Assembly (NCBI RefSeq): GCF_029893345.1
Contig: NZ_JARXVE010000002.1
Location: 682,001 to 746,000, forward strand
Reading direction: 5' to 3'
DNA from: Mycolicibacterium frederiksbergense
GTDB taxonomy: Bacteria; Actinomycetota; Actinomycetes; Mycobacteriales; Mycobacteriaceae
Length of the DNA stretch: 64,000 nt
Below, in pieces: positions 11,400 through 21,075 of this stretch (positions are counted from its first letter, which is position 1; the number at the start of each line of letters is the position of its first letter). Both the position numbers and the translations under genes were made by a program. The notes beneath the pieces are model-generated. The model did not search any database. It was not told the DNA's origin and saw only the letters and a list, made by a program, of their open reading frames with translations.

Positions 11400-11801
11400 A
11401 TGCCACTCTCCGATCATGAGCAGCGCATGCTCGACCAGATCGAGAGCGCGCTCTATGCCGAGGATCCCAAGTTCGCGTCGAGCGTTCGGGGTGGGACTTT
11501 ACGTGCGCCATCCGCCCGGCGCAGGCTGCAGGGCGCACTGCTGTTCATCGTGGGTCTGGCGCTGCTGGTCGTCGGTGTCGCGGTGAAGGCCACGATGATC
11601 GGTGGGTTCCCGATCGTGTCGGTGCTTGGTTTCGTGGTGATGTTCGGTGGCGTGGTGTTCGCGATCACCGGGCCCAGGGTTGCCGGCGGGCGCGACCGTT
11701 CGGCTCAGGGTTCGGGCAATGCGCCGCGTCAGCGTCGTCAGCGGGGCGGCTCGTTCACCACCCGGATGGAAGACCGCTTCCGCCGCCGCTTCGACGACTG
11801 A
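11400..11801 (+). CDS. DUF3040 membrane protein (Rv2169c-like)
   Basis: A 133-residue protein of the actinobacterial DUF3040 family: the N-terminal signature MPLSDHEQRMLDQIESALYAEDPKFA, two hydrophobic segments (LLFIVGLALLVVGVAVKA and VSVLGFVVMFGGVVFAI), and a basic Arg-rich tail. The function of the family is unknown. The start is fixed by AAGGAGG at 11389-11395. A strong intrinsic terminator follows and separates it from the dcw cluster. Confidence 0.88.
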   Translation: MPLSDHEQRMLDQIESALYAEDPKFASSVRGGTLRAPSARRRLQGALLFIVGLALLVVGVAVKATMIGGFPIVSVLGFVVMFGGVVFAITGPRVAGGRDRSAQGSGNAPRQRRQRGGSFTTRMEDRFRRRFDD

Positions 11802-11842
11802 GCCGTGCTCCGGCTTTTGGCCGGCTTCTGGCCGATGGCCTC

Positions 11843-11874
11843 GGGGTAGCCCTCAACGGGCTACCCCTTTTTTT
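11843..11874 (+). terminator. Intrinsic terminator after the DUF3040 gene
   Basis: A perfect 10-bp stem (11843-11852 with 11858-11867), a 5-nt loop (TCAAC) and a run of seven T (11868-11874). This is the clearest factor-independent terminator in the window. It isolates the dcw cluster from upstream transcription. Confidence 0.93.
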
Positions 11875-12123
11875 GTGTCTGGACGCGGTGTCGCGACCGT
11901 GCAGCGACACGCCCGCGACTGTCTTCGTCGTGCCCTGGTGGGTCGCAGTGGGGGAGTTTGGCGCTTCCTGAGGGATCTTCGCCCCACATCGCCCCACCTT
12001 CTCGTCGCAGGCTTCTACCTGCGATTTTTCAGTTTTCCGCACTCGGAGTGGGTGGAAAAGCGTGCCGCAGGGACGGTTCTGGGGGAGCGCGGTGGGGAGA
12101 AAACCCAAAGTTGCAGAACTAAA

Positions 12124-12168
12124 TGGAGCAAAGTGGGGGATCGTGGGGTAAAGTGGCGGCATCGGGGA
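12124..12168 (+). promoter_or_regulatory. MraZ-type operator array upstream of mraZ
   Basis: Five 5-base boxes begin at exactly 10-bp steps: TGGAG (12124), TGGGG (12134), TGGGG (12144), TGGCG (12154) and GGGGA (12164), separated by 5-base spacers. MraZ of E. coli binds TGGGN repeats with 5-nt spacers, and mollicute MraZ binds AAAGTG repeats; both patterns are visible here (AAAGTGG occurs twice). The last box ends 73 bp before the mraZ ATG, placing the array where bound MraZ would affect the dcw promoter. The rest of the 440-bp gap 11802-12241 shows only the upstream terminator and no clear gene. Confidence 0.75.
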
Positions 12169-12241
12169 AATCGGAGCCCCGTCCGGAGGGCAGTAGGGCG
12201 AAGCGACTCGGGATCCGAACCGGGTGGCGGGAGGTGGCCAG

Positions 12242-12673
12242 ATGTTTCTGGGTACCTACACGCCCAAGCTCGACGACAAGGGGCGGCTCACACTGCCCGC
12301 CAAGTTCCGCGACGTACTGGCAGGAGGGTTGATGGTCACGAAGAGCCAAGATCACAGCCTGGCCGTGTACCCGCGGGATGAGTTCGAGAAGTTGGCCCGG
12401 CGCGCATCGCAGGCATCCCGGAGTAATCCGGAGGCTCGCGCGTTCCTGCGCAACCTGGCCGCGGCCACCGATGAGCAGCATCCCGATGCGCAGGGCCGGA
12501 TCACCCTGTCGGCGGATCATCGTCGCTACGCAAACCTGTCCAAGGAGTGCGTGGTGATCGGATCGGTCGACTACCTGGAGATCTGGGACGCCGAAGCCTG
12601 GCAGGAGTACCAGCAGACCCACGAAGAAAACTTCTCCGCGGCCACCGATGAAACTTTGCGCGACATTATCTAA
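12242..12673 (+). CDS. mraZ: Transcriptional regulator MraZ
   Basis: A 143-residue protein made of two AbrB-like (SpoVT/MraZ) repeats, each with the DxKGR-type motif: [16 protein letters not shown] (residues 10-25) and [15 protein letters not shown] (near 85-100). MraZ rings bind direct repeats upstream of their own gene and repress or modulate the dcw operon. ATG 12242 is preferred to GTG 12224 because [15 protein letters not shown] is the canonical N-terminus and the length matches M. tuberculosis MraZ. Its 3' end overlaps the longest rsmH frame by 26 nt. Confidence 0.96.
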   Translation: MFLGTYTPKLDDKGRLTLPAKFRDVLAGGLMVTKSQDHSLAVYPRDEFEKLARRASQASRSNPEARAFLRNLAAATDEQHPDAQGRITLSADHRRYANLSKECVVIGSVDYLEIWDAEAWQEYQQTHEENFSAATDETLRDII

Positions 12674-13829
12674 TGGAGCCGCTGATTCGGCCGATGATTC
12701 GGCGGCTGGCCTGGACTTAGCCCGTGCAACGCGGCCTCTGCCCGAATTGGCCCTGGCGTACTTCCCCAACGCCAGGTCCGTGGATTCGGACAGAGACCCC
12801 GGTGCAGGGGCCATTCCGAGCGGAGGTGTTTCAGCGGTGCCAAACTCCACAAATCCCCAAGATCATGGACATGTCCCGGTCCTGCTCGATCGTTGCGTCG
12901 AGCTGCTGACCCCCGCGCTGACCCGGCGCCACGCCGACGGCACGGATGCTGTTCTGGTGGACGCCACCCTCGGGGCGGGCGGCCACACCGAACGCTTTCT
13001 GACCGACTTTCCCGGACTTCAGGTGATCGGCCTGGACCGTGATCCCAATGCGCTCGCCATTGCCGGCGACCGTCTGGCGCCGTTCGGTGACCGGATCCGG
13101 CTGGTGCGTACCCGCTACGACGGCATCACTGGGGCTATCGCCGATTCCGGCTTCCGCCAGATCGACGGTGTGCTGTTCGACCTCGGTGTGTCGTCGATGC
13201 AGCTCGACCAGACCGAACGCGGATTCTCCTACGCCGCGGACGCGCCGTTGGACATGCGGATGGATCCTGACGCGCTGCTGACCGCCGCGGAGATCCTCAA
13301 CACCTACGACGCAAAGTCGATAGCCCGGATTCTGCGTGATTTCGGCGAGGAGCGCTTCGCCGGCCGGATCGCCGACAAGGTCGTCAAAAGGCGGGCACAG
13401 CAACCGTTTTCCACTACCGGTGAACTGGTCGAATTGCTGTACGAGGCAATTCCGGCGCCGGCGCGCCGAACCGGGGGACATCCGGCCAAACGCACCTTCC
13501 AGGCGCTGCGCGTCGCGGTCAACGGTGAACTCGATTCGCTGCGTGCTGCGCTGCCGGCCGCGATGGCGGCGCTACGCGATGGCGGACGCATCGTCGTGAT
13601 GGCCTATCAGTCGTTGGAGGACCGCATCGTCAAGCAGGCGTTCACCGCCGCGACGGCCTCGCGCACCCCGCCCGGACTGCCGATCGAACTTCCCGGCCAC
13701 GAACCCGAGTTCGTGGCGTTGACGCGTGGCGCCGAGCGGGCGCGCCAATCAGAGATAGATAGCAATCCACGTAGCGCACCGGTGCGCCTGCGGGCACTGG
13801 AAAAGGTTGGGGGCGGGGGCAACTCATGA
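12648..13829 (+). CDS. rsmH: 16S rRNA (cytosine-1402-N4) methyltransferase RsmH (MraW)
   Basis: A class I SAM-dependent methyltransferase that modifies C1402 in the ribosomal P site. The SAM motif is [16 protein letters not shown], and later family blocks [45 protein letters not shown] and FQSLEDR-like [11 protein letters not shown] are all present. The start is uncertain. GTG 12837 has GGAGG ten bases upstream and gives 330 residues, close to the E. coli length. The long form from ATG 12648 (393 residues) is listed because its extension contains LAYFPNAR, which M. tuberculosis RsmH (396 residues) also carries as I recall. The stop overlaps the next ATG (ATGA). Confidence 0.93.
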   Translation: MKLCATLSNGAADSADDSAAGLDLARATRPLPELALAYFPNARSVDSDRDPGAGAIPSGGVSAVPNSTNPQDHGHVPVLLDRCVELLTPALTRRHADGTDAVLVDATLGAGGHTERFLTDFPGLQVIGLDRDPNALAIAGDRLAPFGDRIRLVRTRYDGITGAIADSGFRQIDGVLFDLGVSSMQLDQTERGFSYAADAPLDMRMDPDALLTAAEILNTYDAKSIARILRDFGEERFAGRIADKVVKRRAQQPFSTTGELVELLYEAIPAPARRTGGHPAKRTFQALRVAVNGELDSLRAALPAAMAALRDGGRIVVMAYQSLEDRIVKQAFTAATASRTPPGLPIELPGHEPEFVALTRGAERARQSEIDSNPRSAPVRLRALEKVGGGGNS

Positions 13830-14938
13830 AGGTGAAACGGCCTGAAAAGCTGCGTGAGGCAGACCGCAGACGTCCGGTCCGGCAACCTGCGCGAGGTGCC
13901 GGGCGGCGCACCGCCGAAGCCCCGCCGCGCAAGCGCCGGCCCGGTTCTGAGCAGCGGCCCACGCGTACGGCACCGGGCACCGGACCGGTTCAACGGCCGG
14001 GTACCCGTCCAGCCCGGCCCAAGAGCGCCAGCCAGGCCAAAGCCCGGGCCAAGGCGCGTAAAGCCAAGGCGCCCAAGGTTGTCCGCCCGCCACTGCGGGT
14101 GCGGCTGCGGGAACGCCTACTGGTCCGGTTGGCCGCGATCGAGCTCAATCCACGTGTCCTGATCTCCCGGGTGCCGTTTGTGGTGCTGGTGATCGGGGCG
14201 CTGGGCATCGGACTCGGGGTCACCCTGTGGCTGTCGACCAGCGCGGCCGAACGGTCCTACCAGTTGGGCCATGCCCGCCAGATCAATCAGGGCTTGTTGC
14301 AACAGAAAGAGGCCTTGGAACGTGATGTGCTGGAGGCGCAGGCCGCCCCGGCGCTGGCCGAATCCGCGCGCAACCTGGGCATGATCCCGTCGCGCGACAC
14401 CGCACATCTGGTTCAGGATGCGGCCGGCAACTGGACCGTGGTCGGCACCCCGAAGCCGGCAGAAGGTGTGCCACCGCCCCCGCTGAACACGCCACTGCCC
14501 GAGGAGGCCCCGCCGCCCCCGCCAGTGCCCCCGGCCCCGCGGGTGCTCGACCCGCGGGAGTTGACCGTGAGAAAGCCCATTGCGGGTCCGGCTCTGCCGG
14601 TCCCACCGGCCGCGCCGGGTGTGCCGGGTGTGCCGGGTGTGCCGGCCCCACCGGTCGATGTTGCCCCCGGCGTGCCCGGAGTGCAGCTGCCCGGGCCGGT
14701 GCTCCCAGCTCCGTTGGTGGCCCCGTTGGTGGCCCCGGCGCCACCGGCAGATGCGGTGGCCGCGCCGGCGCCTGCGGTCGTAGCTCCTGCCCTGCCGGCC
14801 GTGGCACCGCAGCCCGGCCCTGACCCGGCGCACCTGTCGGCCATGGGTGCACCTGCTGCGCCGGGGCCGGCCACACCCGTGGAGCAGTTCAGCCCGCCCA
14901 CGGCTCCGCTCGCACACATCCCGGCTCCGGCCGCATGA
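13826..14938 (+). CDS. ftsL: FtsL-like division protein with a Pro/Ala-rich tail (Rv2164c-like)
   Basis: A 370-residue bitopic protein. A long Arg/Lys/Pro-rich cytoplasmic part (residues 1-108) leads to one membrane helix ([24 protein letters not shown], about 112-135). A short coiled coil follows ([20 protein letters not shown]), then a 200-residue tail of Pro, Ala, Val and Gly with [14 protein letters not shown] repeats. Position between rsmH and pbpB and topology fit FtsL, which joins FtsQ and FtsB in the divisome; Rv2164c was proposed as mycobacterial FtsL. Sequence similarity to other FtsL proteins is low. 4-nt overlaps on both sides. Confidence 0.8.
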   Translation: MKVKRPEKLREADRRRPVRQPARGAGRRTAEAPPRKRRPGSEQRPTRTAPGTGPVQRPGTRPARPKSASQAKARAKARKAKAPKVVRPPLRVRLRERLLVRLAAIELNPRVLISRVPFVVLVIGALGIGLGVTLWLSTSAAERSYQLGHARQINQGLLQQKEALERDVLEAQAAPALAESARNLGMIPSRDTAHLVQDAAGNWTVVGTPKPAEGVPPPPLNTPLPEEAPPPPPVPPAPRVLDPRELTVRKPIAGPALPVPPAAPGVPGVPGVPAPPVDVAPGVPGVQLPGPVLPAPLVAPLVAPAPPADAVAAPAPAVVAPALPAVAPQPGPDPAHLSAMGAPAAPGPATPVEQFSPPTAPLAHIPAPAA

Positions 14939-16869
14939 GCCGCCGCTCCAGCCGCCGGGGTGAGGCCCAGCCGTCGAACAAGCAACCGAACAAGCGGGCC
15001 TCTGCTGGGCAGGGTCATTCGCCCCGGATTCGCCGCACCCGGGTTGCTGCCACCGAAACTGGTTTGCGCAGTTCGTCTTTCGTATTTCGGCACCGGACTG
15101 GGAACACGGTGATGCTCGTGGTGCTGGTGATTGCGGCTGTGCAGTTGTTCAGCCTGCAGGTACCCAGGGCAGAGGGCCTGCGCGCGGAGGCGGCCGGCCA
15201 GCTCAAGGTCACCGACGCGAGCCCGGCGATGCGGGGCAGCATCGTGGACCGCAATGGCGACAAGCTGGCGTTCACCATCGAGGCCAAGGCACTGACGTTC
15301 CAGCCGGTCCGAATCCGCAAACAACTCGCCGAGGCCAAGGCCAAATCCAGCGAGGCGCCCGATCCGGATCGCCGGCTCTCCGACATCGCCACGGAGATCG
15401 CCACGCGGCTGGACAATCGGCCTGATGCCAAGACCGTGCTCAAGAAGCTCAGGAGCGACGACACTTTCGTCTATCTGGCCCGCGCGGTCGATCCCGCGGT
15501 CGCCAGTGCGATCATGACGAAGTTCCCGGAAGTCGGTGCCGAGCGCCAGGATCTGCGTCAGTATCCGGGCGGCTCGCTGGCCGCCAACATCGTCGGCGGA
15601 ATCGACTGGGACGGACACGGACTGCTCGGGTTGGAGGATTCGCTCGACGCGGTATTGGCCGGATCCGACGGTTCGGTCACCTACGACCGGGGTTCGGACG
15701 GTGTGGTGATTCCCGGTAGCTATCGCAACCGGCACGATGCGGTCAACGGGTCCACCGTGCAGCTGACCCTTGACGACGACATCCAGTACTACGTCCAGCA
15801 GCAGGTGCAGCAGGCCAAGGACGCATCCGGCGCCAAGAATGTCTCGGCGGTCGTGCTCGACGCGAAAACCGGCGAGGTACTGGCAATGTCGAACGACAAC
15901 ACGTTCGACCCGAGCCAGGACATCGGCCGCCAGGAGAGCCGGCAGATGGGCAACCTGCCGGTGTCCTCGCCGTTTGAGCCCGGTTCGGTGAACAAGATCA
16001 TCACCGCCTCGGCGGCGATCGAGTACGGGCTTGCCCACCCTGACGAGGTGCTGCAGGTACCCGGCTCCATCGACATGGGCGGGGTCACGGTTCGCGACGC
16101 GTGGAACCACGGTGTGATGCCGTACACGATGACCGGCGTGTTCGGGAAGTCGTCGAACGTCGGCACCCTGATGCTGGCCCAGCGGGTCGGCCCGGACCGG
16201 TTCTACGACATGGTCCGCCGGTTCGGGATGGGCCAGCGCACCGGTGTCGGTCTGCCCGGTGAGAGCTCGGGTCTGGTGCCACCGATCGACCAGTGGTCGG
16301 GCAGCTCGTTCTCCAACCTGCCCATCGGACAGGGCCTTTCAATGACCCTGCTGCAGATGGCCGGTATGTACCAGACCATCGCCAACGACGGGGTGCGCAT
16401 CCCGCCCCGGATCATCAAGTCCACCATCGCACCGGACGGCAGCCGCACCGATGAGCCGCGTCCGGAAGGGGTGCGTGTGGTGACACCGGAGACTGCCCGC
16501 ACGGTGCGCAACATGTTCCGCGCGATCGTGCAACGCGACCCGATGGGCTACCAACAGGGCACCGGGCCGCAGGCCGCGGTCGAGGGTTACCAGATCGCTG
16601 GCAAGACCGGTACCGCGCAGCAGATCAATCCCGCGTGCGGCTGCTATTACGACAATGTCTACTGGATCACCTTCGCAGGCATGGCACCGGCGGACGATCC
16701 GCGCTACGTCGTGGGCATCATGATGGACGCGCCGCACCGCGCGGCCGACGGTGCACCTGGCGAGTCGGCGGCCCCGCTGTTCCACAACATCGCCTCCTGG
16801 CTGCTGCAGCGGCACAACGTTCCACTGTCGGCCGATCCTGGACAGCGGCTGACGCTGCAGGCGACCTGA
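14935..16869 (+). CDS. pbpB: Septal peptidoglycan transpeptidase PBP3 (FtsI/PbpB), class B
   Basis: A 644-residue class B penicillin-binding protein. One N-terminal membrane helix (TVMLVVLVIAAVQLFSLQV, about residues 58-77) is followed by the dimerisation domain beginning RGSIVDRNGDKLA. The transpeptidase domain carries SVNK with catalytic Ser351 and Lys354, SSN at 406-408 and KTGT from Lys557. There are no PASTA repeats. It cross-links septal peptidoglycan together with FtsW. The ATG overlaps the ftsL stop (ATGA). A 58-nt gap with an imperfect 27-bp duplication separates it from murE. Confidence 0.97.
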   Translation: MSRRSSRRGEAQPSNKQPNKRASAGQGHSPRIRRTRVAATETGLRSSSFVFRHRTGNTVMLVVLVIAAVQLFSLQVPRAEGLRAEAAGQLKVTDASPAMRGSIVDRNGDKLAFTIEAKALTFQPVRIRKQLAEAKAKSSEAPDPDRRLSDIATEIATRLDNRPDAKTVLKKLRSDDTFVYLARAVDPAVASAIMTKFPEVGAERQDLRQYPGGSLAANIVGGIDWDGHGLLGLEDSLDAVLAGSDGSVTYDRGSDGVVIPGSYRNRHDAVNGSTVQLTLDDDIQYYVQQQVQQAKDASGAKNVSAVVLDAKTGEVLAMSNDNTFDPSQDIGRQESRQMGNLPVSSPFEPGSVNKIITASAAIEYGLAHPDEVLQVPGSIDMGGVTVRDAWNHGVMPYTMTGVFGKSSNVGTLMLAQRVGPDRFYDMVRRFGMGQRTGVGLPGESSGLVPPIDQWSGSSFSNLPIGQGLSMTLLQMAGMYQTIANDGVRIPPRIIKSTIAPDGSRTDEPRPEGVRVVTPETARTVRNMFRAIVQRDPMGYQQGTGPQAAVEGYQIAGKTGTAQQINPACGCYYDNVYWITFAGMAPADDPRYVVGIMMDAPHRAADGAPGESAAPLFHNIASWLLQRHNVPLSADPGQRLTLQAT

Positions 16870-16879
16870 CACGGGACAG

Positions 16880-16919
16880 GCCGCAGATGGGTGACGCGGC
16901 CGACTGGTCGCAGATGGGT
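16880..16919 (+). repeat. Short direct repeat in the pbpB-murE gap
   Basis: The 11-mer CGCAGATGGGT occurs at 16882-16892 and again at 16909-16919, a 27-bp period; flanking bases match partially. It occupies most of the only non-coding gap between pbpB and murE. It may be a simple duplication or a protein site; nothing further can be said. Confidence 0.5.
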
Positions 16920-16927
16920 ACTGTGGC

Positions 16928-18469
16928 ATGGCCATGAAGCTGCGTCCCAGCCGTCCCGTCGGCCAACTCCTCATGCCGCTCGCCGACCAGGTCCAGGCGG
17001 TGCCCGCGGCCGGCGGTGTGCTCCCTGAGATCCGCGTGTCGGGCGTGACCCTGCGGGGTCAAGACGCCCAGCCGGGGGATCTGTTCGCCGCGCTGCCGGG
17101 TGCGGCGGTGCACGGCGCCCGCTATGCGGCCGACGCGGTCGCCGCTGGTGCGGTGGCGGTGTTCACCGACGCCGCCGGTGCCGCGGAACTGGGTGGGCTC
17201 GATGTGCCGGTCTTGATCCATCCGGACCCGCGATCGGTGCTCGGCGAGCTGGCGGCCGAAGTGTACGGCCGGCCCTGCGAACAGCTGACCGTCATCGGGG
17301 TCACCGGAACTTCGGGCAAGACCACCACCACCTATCTGGCGGAGGCCGGCCTGCGGGCCGCGGGCCGGGTGGCAGGACTGATCGGCACCGTCGGCGTCCG
17401 CATCGCCGGCCGCGATCTGCCCAGCGCACTGACCACACCCGAGGCGCCTTATCTACAGGCCCTGCTGGCCGTGATGGTGGAACACGGTGTCGACACCGTG
17501 GTGATGGAGGTATCCAGCCACGCGCTGACTCTGGGGCGGGTGGATGGGATCGACTTCGCCGTCGGCGGGTTCACCAACCTGTCGCGGGATCATCTGGATT
17601 TCCATCCCACGATGGACGATTACTTCGAGGCCAAGGCCCGGCTCTTCGACCCCCGCTCGGCCAACCATGCCGCGGCCGCGGTGATCTGTGTCGACGACGA
17701 AGCGGGCATTGCCATGGCCGGCCGAGCCGAGCAGGTGGTGACGGTCGGCACCGCGGGTCAGGCGGCCGATTGGCGGGTGGAGCAGGTGGCGGCCGTCGGG
17801 GTCGGCTCTCAAGAGTTCACCCTGGTCGACCCGGCCGGGGTGCGCCACGCGCTGCAGATCGGGCTTACCGGCGGATACAACGTCGCCAACGCGGCGCTGG
17901 CGATCGCCCTGCTGGACCAGGTCGGGGTGTCGCCCGAACAGGCGGGGCCGGGCCTGCGCACCGCGACCGTGCCGGGTCGGTTGCAGCCGATCGACCGGGG
18001 CCAGCCGTTCTTGGCTTTGGTCGACTACGCGCACAAGCCCGGGGCGCTGCAGGCGGTCCTGGAAAACTTGCGGGAATCCGGGCCGCGCCGCATCGCGGTG
18101 GTGTTCGGGGCCGGGGGCAATCGGGACGCGGGTAAACGCGGGCCGATGGGACGGGTCGCGGCCGAACTGGCCGATCTCGTCGTCGTCACCGATGACAACC
18201 CCCGTGACGAGGATCCCGCGGCAATCCGCGCCGCGATCATGGCCGGGGCCGCCGAGGGGCCGGTGGGCGCCGAGGTGGTGGAGGTGGCCGACCGGCGCGC
18301 GGCGATCGACCACGCGGTGGGCTGGGCCGGTCCCGGCGACATCGTGCTGATCGCCGGCAAGGGCCACGAGAGCGGGCAGACCAGCGGCGGCCAGACCCGG
18401 CCGTTCGACGATCGTGACGAGTTGGCACAGGCCCTGGAGGCAATCAAGGCAGGGGAGTCGGGCACGTGA
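16928..18469 (+). CDS. murE: UDP-N-acetylmuramoyl-tripeptide synthetase MurE (meso-DAP adding)
   Basis: A 513-residue Mur ligase adding the third residue to UDP-MurNAc-L-Ala-D-Glu in the cytoplasm. The ATP loop is [17 protein letters not shown] (near residue 123), and the central domain has VMEVSSHAL and [10 protein letters not shown]. The C-terminal domain contains DDNPRDEDP, whose DNPR motif selects meso-diaminopimelate instead of lysine. The start is ATG 16928; ATG 16934 in the same frame is also possible. Its stop overlaps the GTG of murF by 4 nt. Confidence 0.97.
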   Translation: MAMKLRPSRPVGQLLMPLADQVQAVPAAGGVLPEIRVSGVTLRGQDAQPGDLFAALPGAAVHGARYAADAVAAGAVAVFTDAAGAAELGGLDVPVLIHPDPRSVLGELAAEVYGRPCEQLTVIGVTGTSGKTTTTYLAEAGLRAAGRVAGLIGTVGVRIAGRDLPSALTTPEAPYLQALLAVMVEHGVDTVVMEVSSHALTLGRVDGIDFAVGGFTNLSRDHLDFHPTMDDYFEAKARLFDPRSANHAAAAVICVDDEAGIAMAGRAEQVVTVGTAGQAADWRVEQVAAVGVGSQEFTLVDPAGVRHALQIGLTGGYNVANAALAIALLDQVGVSPEQAGPGLRTATVPGRLQPIDRGQPFLALVDYAHKPGALQAVLENLRESGPRRIAVVFGAGGNRDAGKRGPMGRVAAELADLVVVTDDNPRDEDPAAIRAAIMAGAAEGPVGAEVVEVADRRAAIDHAVGWAGPGDIVLIAGKGHESGQTSGGQTRPFDDRDELAQALEAIKAGESGT

Positions 18470-19998
18470 TCGAGATGACCATCGCCAGGATCGCCGAGAT
18501 CGTCGGCGGCGAGCTGGCCGACATCACCGCAGAACAGGCGGCGGTCACCTGGGTCACCGGCACCGTCGAATTCGATTCCCGTGCGGTCGGTCCGGGTGGG
18601 TTGTTCCTGGCGCTGCCCGGTGCCCGCTCCGATGGCCACGACTTCGCGGCAACGGCGGTGGCGGCCGGGGCCGTCGCTGTGCTGGCCGCGCGCCCGGTCG
18701 GGGTGCCTGCGATCGTGGTATCGCCGGAACCGGGGGCGGCCGACACCGAGTCCGGCGCTCTGGAGTTCGACACCGACGGTTCCGGCGCGGCGGTGCTGGC
18801 CGCGTTGGCCAAGCTCGCAGCGGCGGTGGCCACCGAACTGGTCGCGGACGGGCTCACCATCATCGGGGTGACCGGATCCTCGGGAAAGACCTCGACCAAG
18901 GATCTGCTTGCCGCGGTGTTGTCCCCGCTCGGGCAGGTAATCGCGCCGCCGGGCTCGTTCAACAACGAGCTCGGCCACCCGTGGACCGTGCTGCGCGCCA
19001 CGCCCGACACCGACTACCTGATCCTGGAGATGTCGGCGCGCCGCCCGGGCAATGTCGCTGCCCTGGCCGCGATTGCTCCGCCGCAGATTGCCGTGGTGCT
19101 CAACGTCGGCACCGCCCACCTCGGTGAGTTCGGTTCGCGCGAGGCCATCGCGCAGACCAAAGCCGAGCTGCCGCAGGCTGTTCCGGCCTCGGGTGTGGTG
19201 ATCCTCAACGTCGATGACACGGCGGTGGCGGCGATGGCGGACCAGACCGCGGCCCGGGTGGTGCGAGTCTCGCGCGAGCCCGGCTCGCAAGTCGACGTGT
19301 GGGCCGGCCCGGTCACCCTCGACGAGTTGGCCCGGCCACGCTTCACGCTGCACGCGGGTGATCAAGAGACCGAGGTGGCGCTGGCGGTGCACGGCGATCA
19401 TCAGGTCGGCAACGCCCTGTGTGCCGCGGCCGTCGCGCTGCGGTGCGGTGCCGGCCTGGACCAGGTGGCCGCGGCACTGTCCGGCGCCGGCCCGGTGTCG
19501 AAGCACCGCATGCAGGTCAGCACCCGCTCAGACGATGTGACGGTGATCAACGACGCCTACAACGCCAACCCGGATTCCATGCGTGCCGCGCTCAAGGCGC
19601 TGGCCTGGATGGCCCGGCAGAACCCGGCTGAAGCCGCCGGTGAGCACGCGGGTGAACCCGCCATTGACCTGCGCGGAAAGCGGCGCAGCTGGGCGGTGCT
19701 GGGGGAGATGGCCGAACTCGGTGACGACGCCATAACCGAGCATGACGCCATCGGACGGTTGGCGGTGCGCTTAGATGTGTCACGGTTAATCGTCGTCGGA
19801 ACCGGGAGGACTATGAACGCCATGCACCACGGCGCGGTGATGGAGGGTTCGTGGGGATCTGAATCCACGATGGTCGACGACGCCGATGCTGCCCTGGCTC
19901 TGCTGCAGTCTGAGCTGCAGCCGGGCGACGTGGTGCTGGTGAAGGCATCCAACTCGGTGGGGTTGGGTGCGCTGGCCGAGGCGTTGGTCGCCCGATGA
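18466..19998 (+). CDS. murF: UDP-N-acetylmuramoyl-tripeptide:D-alanyl-D-alanine ligase MurF
   Basis: A 510-residue Mur ligase adding D-Ala-D-Ala to complete the cytoplasmic pentapeptide. Visible motifs are the ATP loop [16 protein letters not shown] (near residue 135), the MurF signature [37 protein letters not shown] and the C-terminal [18 protein letters not shown] 18466 overlaps the murE stop (GTGA). The ATG of mraY overlaps its own stop. Confidence 0.97.
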   Translation: MIEMTIARIAEIVGGELADITAEQAAVTWVTGTVEFDSRAVGPGGLFLALPGARSDGHDFAATAVAAGAVAVLAARPVGVPAIVVSPEPGAADTESGALEFDTDGSGAAVLAALAKLAAAVATELVADGLTIIGVTGSSGKTSTKDLLAAVLSPLGQVIAPPGSFNNELGHPWTVLRATPDTDYLILEMSARRPGNVAALAAIAPPQIAVVLNVGTAHLGEFGSREAIAQTKAELPQAVPASGVVILNVDDTAVAAMADQTAARVVRVSREPGSQVDVWAGPVTLDELARPRFTLHAGDQETEVALAVHGDHQVGNALCAAAVALRCGAGLDQVAAALSGAGPVSKHRMQVSTRSDDVTVINDAYNANPDSMRAALKALAWMARQNPAEAAGEHAGEPAIDLRGKRRSWAVLGEMAELGDDAITEHDAIGRLAVRLDVSRLIVVGTGRTMNAMHHGAVMEGSWGSESTMVDDADAALALLQSELQPGDVVLVKASNSVGLGALAEALVAR

Positions 19999-21074
19999 AG
20001 CTCATTCTCATTGCCGTCGGTATCGCGCTGACGGTGTCGATCCTGCTCACGCCCGCGTTGATCCGGCTGTTCACCAAGCGCGGGCTGGGCCACGAGATCC
20101 GTGAGGACGGCCCGGCCAGCCACGCCAAGAAGCGCGGCACCCCGTCGATGGGCGGTGTGGCGATCGTGGCCGGTATCTGGGCCGCCTACCTGGGCGCCCA
20201 TCTGGTCGGGGTGGCGCTGGGCGGTGACGGCCCGTCGGCATCGGGCCTGCTGGTGCTGGGGCTGGCCACGGCGCTCGGCCTGGTCGGCTTCGTCGACGAT
20301 CTGATCAAGCTGCGGCGCGCGCGCAACCTCGGGCTGAACAAGACCGCCAAGACGGTCGGCCAGCTGGTCGCCGCGGTGCTGTTCGGTGTGCTGGCCCTGC
20401 AGTTCCGCAATGGCTACGGGCTGACCCCGGGCAGTCCCGAGCTGTCCTACGTCCGCGAGATCGCCACCGTGACGTTGGCGCCCGTGATGTTCGTGCTGTT
20501 CTGCGTGGTGATCGTGAGCGCCTGGTCCAACGCGGTGAACTTCACCGACGGGCTCGACGGCCTGGCGGCGGGCGCGATGGCGATGGTGTGTGCGGCGTAC
20601 GTGCTGATCACCTTCTGGCAATACCGCAATGCCTGTGCGACGGCTCCCGGCCTGGGCTGCTACAACGTGCGCGATCCACTGGACCTGGCGATCATCGCCG
20701 CCGCCACGGCGGGCGCCTGTATCGGCTTTCTGTGGTGGAACGCCGCACCGGCCAAGATCTTCATGGGTGACACCGGGTCGCTGGCCCTGGGCGGCATCAT
20801 CGCCGGCCTGTCGGTGACCAGCCGCACCGAGATCCTCGCGGTCGTGCTCGGCGCCCTGTTCGTTGCCGAGGTGACCTCGGTGGTGGTGCAGATCCTGGCT
20901 TTCCGCACCACCGGGCGACGAGTGTTCCGGATGGCGCCGTTCCATCATCATTTCGAGCTGGTCGGTTGGGCCGAGACCACGGTCATCATCCGGTTCTGGC
21001 TGCTGACGGCGATCGCCTGTGGTCTGGGTGTGGCCCTGTTCTACGGCGAGTGGCTCACTGTCGTCGGGGCCTGA
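19995..21074 (+). CDS. mraY: Phospho-N-acetylmuramoyl-pentapeptide transferase MraY (MurX)
   Basis: A 359-residue ten-helix membrane enzyme that moves phospho-MurNAc-pentapeptide onto decaprenyl phosphate, forming lipid I. Catalytic landmarks are VDDLIKLRR (Asp pair, near residue 98), [25 protein letters not shown] and the HHHFELVGW loop. The gene starts with an ATGA overlap and ends one base before the murD GTG. Its mycobacterial name is murX, and it is the target of several nucleoside antibiotics. Confidence 0.97.
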   Translation: MKLILIAVGIALTVSILLTPALIRLFTKRGLGHEIREDGPASHAKKRGTPSMGGVAIVAGIWAAYLGAHLVGVALGGDGPSASGLLVLGLATALGLVGFVDDLIKLRRARNLGLNKTAKTVGQLVAAVLFGVLALQFRNGYGLTPGSPELSYVREIATVTLAPVMFVLFCVVIVSAWSNAVNFTDGLDGLAAGAMAMVCAAYVLITFWQYRNACATAPGLGCYNVRDPLDLAIIAAATAGACIGFLWWNAAPAKIFMGDTGSLALGGIIAGLSVTSRTEILAVVLGALFVAEVTSVVVQILAFRTTGRRVFRMAPFHHHFELVGWAETTVIIRFWLLTAIACGLGVALFYGEWLTVVGA

Positions 21075-21075
21075 C

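Noticed and set aside
9837..11417. A longer 526-residue frame containing LppM
   Set aside because: The extra N-terminal part lies inside the GNAT gene in another frame and is Arg/His-rich shadow sequence; LppM starts at 10541 with a proper signal peptide.
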